Positions 51,060 to 64,000 of a DNA stretch of 64,000 nucleotides are shown here, piece by piece. Under the pieces are notes generated by a model, which saw only the letters and a list, made by a program, of their open reading frames with translations, ran no database searches and was not told the origin of the DNA. Positions within the stretch are counted from its first letter, which is position 1, and each line of letters opens with the position of its first letter. The translations under genes and the position numbers were made by a program. Source of the stretch: Syngnathus acus (lineage: Eukaryota; Chordata; Actinopteri; Syngnathiformes; Syngnathidae); assembly GCF_901709675.1 (NCBI RefSeq), contig NC_051103.1, forward strand, positions 1,907,501-1,971,500. The letters are read 5' to 3'.

Positions 51060-53554
51060 TCACTCGCAGGCCAGTTTGCCGTCAAAAGACGAGAGCGTGA
51101 CGGCGAAGGCCTGAAGGGCGCACATGGGGAAGCTGTAATCCATCGAGAAGACGTCCTCGGAAACGCGACCGAACTGCATCACGATGTAGTCGCCTGGAAG
51201 ACACATCCGGCGCGTTAGGCCGACCTCTTGGTTTTGGCAGTTGCGGAAAAATAAATTCACCGTTCTCCGGGTGGATGATTTGGAAGTTTTTCACGGAGGC
51301 TTGCGTGACGCGGCCGTGGAAGTTTAGCACGTACGACTGCGTCTGCTCGTTCCAGCTGGGACATTTGTTGACCAGGGTCACTAGCTTGTCCGTGTTGTTG
51401 CTAGCGTGGCGCGCTAGCAGGGTTTCCTGTTCCTGTAATTGTCGCCGGGATTCTCGTTAGACATTTTCCCCCCTCACATTGTGACACCATACGGCGACCC
51501 CGATTGTAAACCGACATTTTTGGGCTGAATGGCCACCCTCTCGTCATTCTCCAGCATTCCCGGGATAATCACCGTCATTTTACGAGGACCCCGGAATCCC
51601 AGAACGTTAGTTTCCTATCATAGAAATCGACAAAGTTCTTAAGTTAGCGGACCGACAGCCGACATTGATTCATTCGACTCACGTAAAAAATGGCGGCCAG
51701 CTCTTGTCTCACAGATTCGCATTCTTTAATGAAAGGCTTTTTCTCCGGGTTTTCTCCCCCGTTGTATACGATGAACTTTGTTCCCAGAACGTTGGACCTG
51801 GAACGTAAAAAAAAATCGGTTACACCGACGAGATGACGGACTGTTTTTTCCATATAGGAATCAACCTTAGCTTTCCGATGTAGCAGCTAGTGTCTCGGGA
51901 CAGATTGGTAGGATCTGTTGAGATGAGATAGTTGGATGTTTTGCTCCTCTTCCTTTTACGGCCCGCCATTAGGAACATCTTAACGCCGACAGAGGGGACG
52001 AAGAGTCAACTAACACGACAGTGGTGACTTCCATTCTGGAATTGATGAGAACCGACCCTCTTTCCGTCCTCTTTCTCCATGTGTAGGTAGTAAGTGGGGT
52101 ACATGCCCTTCTCCATGCCTCTCCTGTCTCTGGTGACCCGACACTGGATGGTTACGTCTCTGGGGGCGGGCCGCAAGGCGAAGGCCTCGAGGTCCTCCAG
52201 CGATAAAGGAGAGGCCGTCTGCGGGGACAAAAATGCACTTGGACTTTCTTTCAAATAAGCAAAAGTGAGTTAGGTCAATTTGCTCACTCCGTTAGTGGAT
52301 TGGCTGCCGCCCGAAGACGAGCTCTCCTTGTAGTTGGAGTTGAGAGAGGCTAAGCTCGGCGTGGTTTTTTCTCCCCTCTTCTTTTTTCCTTCTTTGGCTT
52401 CCGTTTGAAGGTCTTCGTCCTTGCTGTCGTCGCTTATTTGGCACCTGGCTGTGGGGGACATTCAGGCGGCGTCATACCAGATAGTCACGTGGATGGCGCT
52501 CGCACGAGGACGTACACGTGTCCAGATGTTTCCTCCGAGAAGTGTCACGGGATGGTGTCGGGCACTCGTCTTCCTCTTCGTCAGCGCTTTCGTGGCGTCC
52601 GTTTTTCTTGGGACTCTTCGGCTTTGAAGCCGACGTGTCGTGCGAGTGCTTCTCTGCACAAAAAGCCAACGTGAAACCAAAATGTTCTTGGAGCTGAAGA
52701 GAGAACATCACGCTTACTTTTGCGCTCCTGTTTCGTCATCTTGCTGCTCTTCTGTCCATCGTCGCGCTCTTTGGCTTTGTCTTTCCGTTTTGTTTTTTTC
52801 TCCCGGCCGTCATTGTCCTCCTCGGCTGGGAACGACACGTTCTTAATTAGTACACTGAACCCGTCGCTGGAATGTTCCGCTTGTTTCTCACGTTTGTCTT
52901 TCTCTCTGTTCTTGGTCTTCTGGCCTTCCGCGCCAACATCGTTGTCCTCCGTTTCGTTTCCGTCTTGCTCCGTGTCCAAGTTGAGCTTTTTGGGAGCGAA
53001 CGGCCTCTCGGCAACCACCTCACCTGACACGGCGGCGGCCTCGGCGTCGTCATCCTCGCCCTCCGCCAGCGTGATGACATCCATCGGGTTGTCATGCGCG
53101 TGCTCCACTTGGTCTTGCATAGGAATGATTTCTTAAAAGCTTGTGAAGACGGCGGCGTATTCGGGTTTGACGCGGGGAACTAACCGCTCAGGGAGATGTT
53201 GCTCAGGGACCGGCTGATCAGCAGCGCCGTCTCGTCCGAGCGGCCTTTTTGTCTGCGGTTCTTCTGGCGGGCGTCCCGGTTAGCGACCACCATTTGACAA
53301 TCGGCACGCTTCTTTTGTTGCTTCTTTAGCAAAATAGATCGCTGGGACACAATTAGACAATTATAATTTTAATCATCAATATTAGCAGGTGATTCTGACA
53401 CACAAAAATGCTTCTACGTAAACTTGAAAAATATACTATATCAATGATTTTTTTTTTGTCACAAAGAAAATTTATTATTCGGCTTTCTTTTACACAGAAT
53501 ATTTGTTTTTACCTGATTGTCCAGTTTCTGCTGCCGTATATCCGGATCCTCCAT
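51060..53554 (-). CDS. Tubby-like protein (TUB/TULP family)
   Basis: Tubby-family proteins bind PI(4,5)P2 through a C-terminal tubby domain and take part in ciliary cargo delivery. The start at 53554 reads [14 protein letters not shown] and continues [19 protein letters not shown], like the N-terminus of TUB/TULP3 (the IFT-A-binding helix lies here in TULP3). A long charged lysine/glutamate-rich linker follows ([17 protein letters not shown]). The tubby domain begins near [19 protein letters not shown] and contains [44 protein letters not shown] and [15 protein letters not shown], then [19 protein letters not shown] and [19 protein letters not shown]. It ends [10 protein letters not shown]. 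The domain is complete but more diverged than TUB or TULP3. SFDGKLACE matches TULP1 and the rest resembles TUB. I cannot decide which paralogue it is; TULP2 is a possibility. Confidence 0.9.
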
Positions 53555-54699
53555 ATTGCTGAGCGTCAAAACGCTTCAAAACTGAACCAAAAGTGCAAAA
53601 AGCAGGGTGCAAAGAAAGCACTTAAAGCAATTAAAAGAGGACGCGGGCATGCGATGGCGGCGCCCGGCTCCATCTGACTGTCTGCTCACCTGCGTGAAGC
53701 AGAAGGCAAAGTGGATTAAAAGGGGATAATGTTCTTAAACAGCGCTACGGCTCAGCCAACGTGGACAAGGAACGCAGAAAGGACCAGGCCCCAAAGATGT
53801 GTTTACTCTTTCAACACATCATTATTTATATTTACCTCTCCGCAAATTGCTCCAAATGAAGAAAAAGCTCTCCCGGCAAGAAGCAGATTGTGTTTTAAAA
53901 TCAGGCAGCATCAAGTGGCTATAGCGGGTTGCCGAGATGCACAAAACACACCCCTCGACTTAATGGTTGTGTGGAAGCGGGCTATCCGGTTGCCGTGGTT
54001 ACAGACACGCTGCCGCGATGACGAAAGATGGTTACATTTAAGTGGAAGCAACGTGTTTATTACACTTTAGTGCTTCTCAAACTTTTTACACCCAGCGCGG
54101 GTTTTATTCCTAAAAATAGATTTTATCTTTATAAAATACATCGCACAATGGGAAGACAAAATAATCAGATGGAGGACATTGGAGTGAATATTAAATAGTA
54201 TTTATTTCGTCATGATGCAATGGAATGAGATCTCAGTAAGAAACGGTTGCTTTTTTGATGAAGAAAGATGGATATATATATATATTTTTTTTAACCATAA
54301 ACATGCAAGTACAGTACACGTTGCAAATATTTCACATTTGTCTTTTAGTCCTCGGACATGTAAAAATGAGTGAATACAATCTCTTTGTATGCTAATATGC
54401 TACTCACACAATGTTGTTGTAAGTAGTTCATTAGATAGTCACAGTGTTTTCTTGAAGTGTTAGCATCCCAAATAAACATGTACAAATGCCCTTTAATGCA
54501 AAGCGCACAACAAAATTATGTGACTTGAGTTTAAAACAACCCAACAACAACAGAAAATGCTAAGCAGATTTTTTTTTTCTTTCTGCATGCTTGGGACAGC
54601 ATGCAGTAAGGCATCATTTCCTTGATCCCTCCTTTTAAATTTAGACAGAAACCTGACACACAATAGCGCCATAGCATAAAAAAAAAAAAGAAATGAGGT
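53555..54699. other. Spacer upstream of the tubby-like gene, containing the phkg2 3' UTR
   Basis: 53555-53700 is GC-rich upstream of the tubby-like start. 54060-54699 is AT-rich and likely includes the 3' UTR of the minus-strand phkg2. A TATATATATAT run lies at about 54270. No conserved coding exon is seen. Confidence 0.35.
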
Positions 54700-56828
<2,129 letters not shown>

Positions 56829-57984
56829 GCTGACGGGATGGGACTCTTCAAACAAACACAAAAACAAAAAGGTTGTCAGAGTTCAAAGCGACACAATAAC
56901 AGGAACTGCACTAAATACAGGGAAGTGTGTGTGTGTTGCATGCAGGTATGTACGTGTTTTCGGCTTGATCTTATTCCACACACGCAAGGCGGACATAGTT
57001 GAAATGTGTCTTCTCCACGTCTTTCTCATGTTGTTTGTAAAATATATCACTGATACTCAAGTCCCAGTATTGGCTGTCCGTTCACTGACCGTGCAAAGCT
57101 ATTCGGTACTCACCATGTATGACAGAGAAACGCAAACAACAACCGCCGAGGGAGCGTTCAAAAGGCTGCAGTGTGATGCGACAAAGCTATTGTGAAGCCA
57201 TCACGGTACGTGCGTCAGTGGCGACAGTATCCGAAGCAATTCAGCCCAGAATAAAACAATACTTAGAAAATGAGGACATTTTGACCGGATTACTGCCCGA
57301 AAAGGTTTGGGAAATATTTTGGAGGTGTCAGTATCGCCCTCACGTGGTCGGAGTCCGTTGCAGTGTTTTGGTTTTTATTGTTGGTTTTCCCCCCACCCTT
57401 TATAATGTGATAATAAACTACACCAAAAGCATCAGAAATTGAAAAAAAATTATTTTAAAAACTAGTAAACATAAAAATTATCCTTCGGTATTTTGCAAGC
57501 CAGCGAACTTAATTAGCGGAAGTACGAATCGCACTTCCGCTAGCTGCTCCGATGTCGTGAAGTGTTCATCAATTCACTCCGGAGAAGGTTTGTATCGTAA
57601 ATAGAAACTGTTTCACTCGCGAACTTTATTACAAAATTATGCTATGCTGTTTGTGCGTGTGAAATAGTATTCCAGTCGACAAGGAATTTAACGTGCTAAG
57701 GCTGCTTTGGTATTAGCATTAGCCTACCTTACCGTAGCCAATAGAGCTAATATAAGCTAATTGAAGCTAAGTAAAAGATGTATTTGTCGGTTTGGTTTGC
57801 CACATATTACCCGAATTAATAATTCAAGTCTACGTTAATTCATTTTCACTATTGTAACTGGAATTGTTTAAACGTGGCTAAAGTCGTTGATAGCTGTCAA
57901 TACGAATCAATGAGTATGGTCTCTGCGTCAGCTTGTTATTTATAACATGTCTAAATGTTGGCTTACACACAAGGGGGAGTCGAA
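56829..57984. promoter_or_regulatory. phkg2/rnf40 divergent upstream region with ETS inverted repeat
   Basis: The two genes diverge here. At 57514-57542 TAGCGGAAGT and ACTTCCGCTA form an inverted pair of ETS-type sites with a 9-bp spacer. They are followed by gctccgatgtcg and a candidate leader exon for rnf40 ending near 57587 (GAGAAG|gtttgt). This is TATA-less and typical of ubiquitously expressed bidirectional promoters. The rest of the interval shows no coding sequence. Confidence 0.55.
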
Positions 57985-60900
57985 ATGTCAGGTGCCGGAG
58001 GAGGAAAACGTCCCTCCGGGGGGGACAGTCCCCCTGGCCCACCTGAGAAGAAAAGCAAAAAGGAGGAGAAGACAACCACCACTCTCATTGAGCCCATTCG
58101 CATAGCAGGAGTCTCGTCTACGGTGAGCCCATTTACATGGCAAATCTGCCTGCACTTGAATTCAGCACGCTCACGCCTTTCTTATTTGATGTGCAGGAGG
58201 AAATGGACATGAAAGTGATCCAGTTTAAGAATAAAAAGCTGAGTGAGCGCTTGGAGCAGCGACAAGCGATGGAGGACGAGTTACGAGAGAAAATAGAGAA
58301 GCTTGAAAAGAGGCAAGCGACTGATGACACCACCCTGTTGATTGTAAATCGTTACTGGTCTGAGGTACTACTACACAAAACAATTGTTTGACTTTGACGA
58401 TTTAAAGATCCGTGCTTAGGGTAAAAAATCTTGATTACAGCTGGAAGAAAGGGTCCGTATTCTGCGTAAATGTATTGAACCAGAGGCCCCAGTCCCATCA
58501 ACACCAGTTCCCCCACCTGCTCCACTTCCTGATCCTGTACCCATGGAGACAGACGCTGTCGGTATCGCCTCACCACCCTCCGGTGTGCCGCCACCTCCAC
58601 TTCCTGAGGCACAGAATGACAGAAAACCACCAGAGCATCAGCAGCAAGATGAAGTAACAAAAGAGAGGCATTCGGAGGCTCCTCAGCAGCCTCCACCACC
58701 TGACGGATCGGACCAATTAAACCCCACCGAGCCCCAACGGCAAGCAACCACAGGTTAGATGGTATATTGGCCACTTAATATTTGTGACCCCTTTTGAAAA
58801 ATTGTCGATTCTCGTGCACAGAAGCATTGCCGCCACCACCTCCCCCCCTGAGCGACTGCGCCAAAGGGTTCTTAGCCACGCTGGAGTACAGCAACGAAGA
58901 GGAGGTCATGCTGCATCTCCAGGATCGCATGCTGTTCAGCAAGGACGCCATCGCCTGCCTCGTGTGCGTCTTTGACAGGCTGCACAGCTGCATTGACGAC
59001 ATGTGCAAGCAGATCCAAGCTGCGGGTAAGATGATGGTTGCAAGATTCAAATTTAATGGGAAATATCGAGTTTAATATTTTTTATTTTTTCCAACCTGCC
59101 TGCAGCGTGCGAGGACGAGAGCCTGGCCAGCGTGGGCGCCATGAACCGTACCCTGCTGGACGAGAACCGTAGACTGCGAGATCAAGCCACCCTGCTGCAA
59201 GGCCGACATCACAAAACATCCATGGAGGTGAGATGCCTTGAGACACGCTCGAGATTGCGGCTGCGTGGGCGTGTCCCAAACATATAAGCATCCCCCCACC
59301 CCCTCTTCTCCTGACAGTACAACGAATTGGTGGATAAGATGACCAGTGCAGAAACCAAGGTGTCGGAAATGGAGACCACTGTGGAGGACCTACAGTGGGA
59401 CATTGAGAAACTCAGAAACAGGGAACAAAAGCTCAACAAGCACTTGGCGGAAGCCATGGAGCAGGTGCAATTTCCTTATTTTGTCTGGTTTTTGCCACTT
59501 TGGACATTACGATGTTTGCTATCATCTGGGGCAAGCTCCAGCTCACTCGTGACCCGAATGACGGCAAGCGTGATTTAAAGCGGACGTTTTTCTCACCCAA
59601 ATGTTATGGACGCATCAGTGGAAAAATAAATTGCTATCATTTTTCAAAAATACCAGAGACGGGAAGCAAATAAATCTAAATAAACACAACTTAAACCCAC
59701 TTGCTCAACGAGGTTAATTTACTGCTTTTTCATAGGTGGGGTGCCTTTTACTCTTAATAATTCATAAGTGATTAATAACCTCTCTGGTCTATTTTTTTTT
59801 TGTGGTCTGCAGCTGAAGTCTGGCTACAGTAGCACCGGCAGCTCAGCCGGACTTGCCGGAGGCCAAATAACATTAACCATTCAAAAGGTGAGTGCTTGTT
59901 AAAACACCCCTCCATTTGCAAATGTTTTATTCACAATTGTTTTTACTTTGCAGTTTGAGAGTCTTAACACGGAGCTGGAGCACATCCAGGAGTTAGCCAA
60001 TAGCCGCATGGCAGAGTTGGAGAAGCTGCAGGTGGAGCTTCAAGAGGCCGTGAGGGAGAGTGAGAAGCTCAAGGTGACAGTGACCTTTAGTGACTACTTT
60101 TTGTTGCGTGGGTGCAAGTTGAGGTCGTCTAACTAACGAGCTGCTACAGTTTGCATGTTCACATAATACCCGTGAGGGTGGCAATTAAGCCCCGCTGGAA
60201 TGTAGCGTGCATGACATCAACTGGAGCAACTCCCAGCTTTTCAGCAAGTTCTCATTGTTTGTTTTGTTCCTCCCAATCGGGACGGCCGTGTTGACGAGCA
60301 GCCAGACAAAGCGCAGCTCAAGTTAGAGTTCATTTAACTAAACAAAGCAGGTGTGAGGAAAGCGGATGCTTAGATTTTTGGTCTCACAAAAATATGGCAA
60401 TTGAGCAGAGGTGTGTTGTATTTTTTTACGTTTATATATCCATTGTATATAGTGATCAGGAAGGAGTGAATGATTGCAAACGCAGCCTACGCCTAAACGT
60501 TTGCCACTTCTTCCTTATTCCAGATGGATTTGCGTAATATTCCGGAGGAAGTTGTGAAGGAGACGGTGGAGTACAAGTGTCTGCAGTCCCAGTTCTCGCT
60601 GCTCTACAACGAGTCCCTGGGAGTGAAAACCCAGCTGGATGAGGCTCGGGCCCTCCTGCTTACAGCCAAGAACGCCCACCTCAGACAGATTGAGCACATG
60701 GAGGTACACCTCATTGTCTGCCCCCACCAAATTATTTCTCTTTTCTGCGCAATTGACGATTGTTGAGACAACGCCTGTGACGTGCCCTATTGAGCTGTGC
60801 GCATCTTTCCCCTCAGAGTGACGAGCTGTCCCTCCAGAAGAAGCTACGCACCGAAGTCATCCAGCTGGAGGACACGCTGGCCCAAGTGCGCAAAGAATAC

Positions 60901-63900
60901 GAGATGTTGCGCATCGAGTTTGAGCAAAATCTTGCCGCCAATGAGCAAGCAGGTACCATATAAGCCTCAGCGACAAACCGCAACAGCGTCTAGTAAAGCA
61001 TGATGTCATGATGCAAAAAAACTCCAATGTTTCCTGTTATCGACCCCAGGACCAATCAACAGGGAGATGCGACACTTAATCAGCAGCCTTCAGAACCACA
61101 ACCTGCAGCTGAAAGGGGACGTGCAGCGCTTCAAGAGGAAGCTGCGCGAAACCCAGATTGAAATCAACAAGGTAGACGATTCCCGTTTACGCTGCCCGCT
61201 TTCAAATGTTGCCTACTTGCGATTTTGAAGTTCACGACGCTATCGATGACAGCAAAGGTTCTCAAACGACTTGTTTTTGCCCAAAGCTACGCTGCCTGAG
61301 CAGTGACGCCGGCGTTCTGGCCCTGGAGGAGTCGAGCAGCGACGCCGCGGACGTGAAGAAGGAGGAAGACGACGACCAAGAGGAGGAAGAGGAGAGGAGG
61401 AAGGAGCTTGAGAGGCAGCGGGCCCGTGAGAGGGAGCGGGAGGCCGAGCGCGAACGGGAGCGGGAACGCGAGCGCGAGAGGCAGCGCAGCGACGAGTTAA
61501 AGCGGAAAGACTCGGACACCTTGAAGATGCTTAGAGTCGAGCTCAAGTACGCACCCCCCTGACCTGACCCTCTTTAGAGTCCCAATTTCTGACCCTGGCC
61601 TTGTGTAACATCTTGTGGCTTTGCCGCCCTCCAGGAAAGCTCAGGAGTCACAAAAGGAGATGAAGCTCCTGTTGGACATGCATAAATCAGCTCCAAAGGA
61701 GCAGAGAGACAAAGTGCAGCTCATGGCAGCTGAACGCAAGTCCAAAGCAGAGGTCTGCCCCACATCTTTGTGATTGTCTTTTACCTTGCGTGTTGGTGGC
61801 AGCATCATGTTTTGCTTCTGCTAGAAAGAAAAACAATGGCAACAAAAGCATACTAGAACATCTGAAGTTAATTTGGAGCTTAGACAGAGGCACTTTAATT
61901 GGTAGCCGGTGCGTGCTAAATCCCATTTAAGATGATTTTAAATGTGATCGATTAATTTTGAACATGACCGCATCCCACTGACAAGATTGAAGATTAGATT
62001 ATTTCAATTTATGAGTTGTGCAGGGTATAATCTTCCCCACGTCCACGTGTAGGTGGACGAGTTGCGGATCCGGGTGCGTGAGCTGGAGGAGCGCGAGAAG
62101 AAGGAGAGCAAGAAGCTGGCCGACGAAGACGCCCTCAGGAAGATCCGAGTGGCGGAAGACACCATCGAGCATCTGCAGAAGAAGCTGGCCGCCACCAAAC
62201 AGGTATTCACCACACACATGTGCCGAGGTTTAATTCAAGATGGAGTTGAGCATGGTGCAAGAGTCAAGGGAGGAGTTGCAGAATGACCTCTATGTCTTGA
62301 AATGGAGGAGGGGGATCTTTTTGGGTGTGCCTCTCTGGTGTAGCTTTGTCCAAGTCTGCCGTGAGATCTCTCAGAGGTGGCGTGTCGCCTCAGCAATGTC
62401 GTAATTGCTCAACCTGAGCCACGACGACATGGGACACACCCACGTTGGCTCGTGTTTTAAAACGCTTGTTACCTTTGACTTGACAAGTCTTGGATTTTTA
62501 ATGTAGCTCTGGGGGGCTAAAGTCCTCCAAGAGCCATTCATACTAAATTCATGAAAAAAAATATGACGCAAAGATTGAACGAATGCAAGCGCATTTGTAA
62601 GTTAACGATTTTTTGGAAAGGGGGTTGTAATGCTTCCTCTGAGGTTTTCTGTGTTTTTAGAATTGCTTGGCCGTTCCAATTATTGTTCTTGTGGGCTTTA
62701 GGTTATTTTTTTTTAGTGCTTTTCTTTTCTTAAGCAGCTCTTTAAAATGGCATATTGTTTGGGTAGTTACATTTAGTCGCGTCCTCGGTAAAACGTCTCT
62801 CAGGAGCTAAAATGTTGAAGCTGGTTGAAATGGTCCAATGGAGACTTGATAAGCTCGAGAGATGACGGTGCTTGGAGAGCCTGAGGCACCTTCGGCTTGG
62901 GAGGTCCCGCCCACCTAACGCAGTCCAGACTGATACTGATTTAGCCAGCGCCTCAGGCCCCGTGTGAAGCAGTTGTTTTACATTTGTTCAGCGTGATTCC
63001 TTCCTGCCCGAATTCCGGCCGTTCAAGGCAAAAAGATCGAATATGGTGTTCTCTTTACAGGCTGACCATAAAAGCAAGGGAAGCAAATGCAGTATTGTAG
63101 AAATTTGGTCCAGTTGCTTACGTCAAGTTTCATAGCTCTGGTCGTAACGGCAGGTGTCGAGCTGAGTTATTTGTTTCTCTGGAGGAGGAGGAAGCGCTGC
63201 TGAGCGAGATGGACGTGACGGGCCAGGCCTTCGAGGACATGCAGGAGCAGAACAGCCGGCTCTTGCAGCAACTGCGCGAGAAGGACGACGCCAACTTCAA
63301 GCTGATGAGCGAGCGCATCAAATCCAACCAGATCTACAAGCTACTCAAGGAGGAAAAAGAAGAGCTGGCCGACCAGGTCCTCACCTTCAAGACGCAGGTG
63401 GGAGCCCAAAACCCTGAATGAATTGTCACAACAAGGCGGCAAAGCTCTTGAACACATTTCAACATAGTTCCTTTGCACCAAGATGCCACCAGATGGAGCC
63501 AAAACTAATTGCTTTGGCCTGAGTACAAAACCAATCAATGTGAGTTTTACCCCAATAATGGAGGATTAAAAAAAAAAAAAAAAAAAATCTACCAACAGGT
63601 CAATTTGCCTAACCATAAATACACAAATCACTGTTGTTGCTTAAGAGAATACTCACCCAGCCTTAAAAGTTACTGGCTGACCCCCCCACCCCCCTTCTTG
63701 TTACCAGGTGGATGCTCAGTTGCTGGTGGTGCAGAAACTGGAGGAAAAAGAGGGAGTTCTTCAAAGCACGCTGGCCACCCTGGAAAAAGAGCTGTCGCTC
63801 AGGACTCAAGCGCTGGAACTCAACAAGAGGAAGGTGAGCAAGGCCTCGTGACTCACTAATGATCCGTCGTCACGCTTTGACTGCGCACAGATGGAGCAAC

Positions 63901-64000
63901 GCGAATAATTGCTTGCGCCCGCTCGCTCGTCACTAAACGTTCCCATGTTTATTCAAAGTCGTCAGTGTGTAATAAAGGTTGCGTCATTAGGCTTACAGCG
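57985..64000 (+). CDS. rnf40: RNF40 (BRE1B), H2B ubiquitin E3 ligase subunit (3' end beyond window)
   Basis: RNF40 pairs with RNF20 to mono-ubiquitinate histone H2B at K120. The start at 57985 reads [20 protein letters not shown] and [15 protein letters not shown]. Exons seen: 57985-58122, 58197-58364, 58441-58753, 58822-59035, 59106-59227, 59318-59464, 59813-59887, 59954-60073, 60524-60703, 60817-60952, 61050-61171, 61287-61546, 61635-61752, 62053-62202, 63185-63397 and 63708-63833, all in frame. The protein is almost entirely coiled coil ([57 protein letters not shown]). A charged RE/RER repeat lies at about 61420-61490. The C-terminal RING finger is not in the window. The N-terminus distinguishes RNF40 from RNF20, and phkg2 adjacency agrees with the human locus. 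Confidence 0.96.

Noticed and set aside
52405-53136. Plus-strand frames across the tubby-like linker
   Set aside because: They are the antisense of lysine/glutamate-rich coding sequence, which gives serine/phenylalanine-rich shadows.
61262-61546. Minus-strand serine/arginine-rich frame
   Set aside because: Antisense shadow of the RNF40 charged RE repeat.

Overview
The window is nuclear DNA of a ray-finned fish, most likely a spiny-rayed teleost. Genes are split by short GT-AG introns, intergenic spacers are compact, a tRNA-derived SINE and teleost-type interspersed repeats are present, and every recognisable protein has a close vertebrate orthologue. Nothing bacterial, viral or organellar is seen. 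About seventeen protein-coding genes can be supported, plus one partial gene at the right edge.

Layout. 1-2.0 kb looks like the 3' UTR of a gene outside the window. 2.3-3.4 kb (-) is a conserved uncharacterised gene with a helix-hairpin-helix-like motif. 5.2-8.3 kb (+) is wdr24 and 9.3-12.4 kb (-) is anks3. 13.0-13.9 kb (-) is a C8orf33/UPF0488 homologue and 15.1-15.7 kb (+) is an intron-containing histone H3.3 gene. 16.2-16.8 kb (-) is uqcc4. 17.5-20.8 kb (+) is the C7orf50 homologue, with an intronless seven-transmembrane receptor nested in its large intron on the opposite strand. 21.3-22.8 kb (-) is gnptg and 23.2-24.7 kb (+) is tsr3. 25.9-31.7 kb (+) is pdpk1, 34.9-41.5 kb (+) kctd5 and 46.3-47.6 kb (+) ube2i. 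48.8-50.4 kb (-) is a class I cytokine receptor resembling il21r, 51.1-53.6 kb (-) a tubby-like gene, 54.7-56.8 kb (-) phkg2, and 58.0 kb to the end (+) rnf40.

The genes are mostly housekeeping and signalling functions that do not form one pathway. They cover nutrient signalling (WDR24 in GATOR2, PDPK1), chromatin (H3.3, RNF40), SUMO conjugation (UBE2I), lysosomal enzyme targeting (GNPTG), ribosome maturation (TSR3) and mitochondrial complex III assembly (UQCC4). Their human counterparts lie mainly on 16p13.3 and 16p12-p11.2, with C7orf50 (7p22.3) and C8orf33 (8q24.3) added. At least five neighbouring pairs are head to head with short shared upstream regions, and these carry palindromic promoter motifs (TCTCGCGAGA, GTCACGTGAC, TGACGTCA, paired ETS sites).

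Points deserving attention: a second, in-frame homologue of a kctd5 exon that looks like a mutually exclusive exon; a perfect CLEAR-type palindrome upstream of gnptg; single-base insertions and deletions in conserved exons of the H3.3, pdpk1 and C8orf33-like genes, most simply explained as consensus errors; a transposon-like element in a pdpk1 intron carrying about five copies of a ~250 bp repeat; and a nested palindrome of about 540 bp upstream of wdr24. I found no convincing wholly new system. The nested receptor and the kctd5 exon are the best candidates for undescribed biology.
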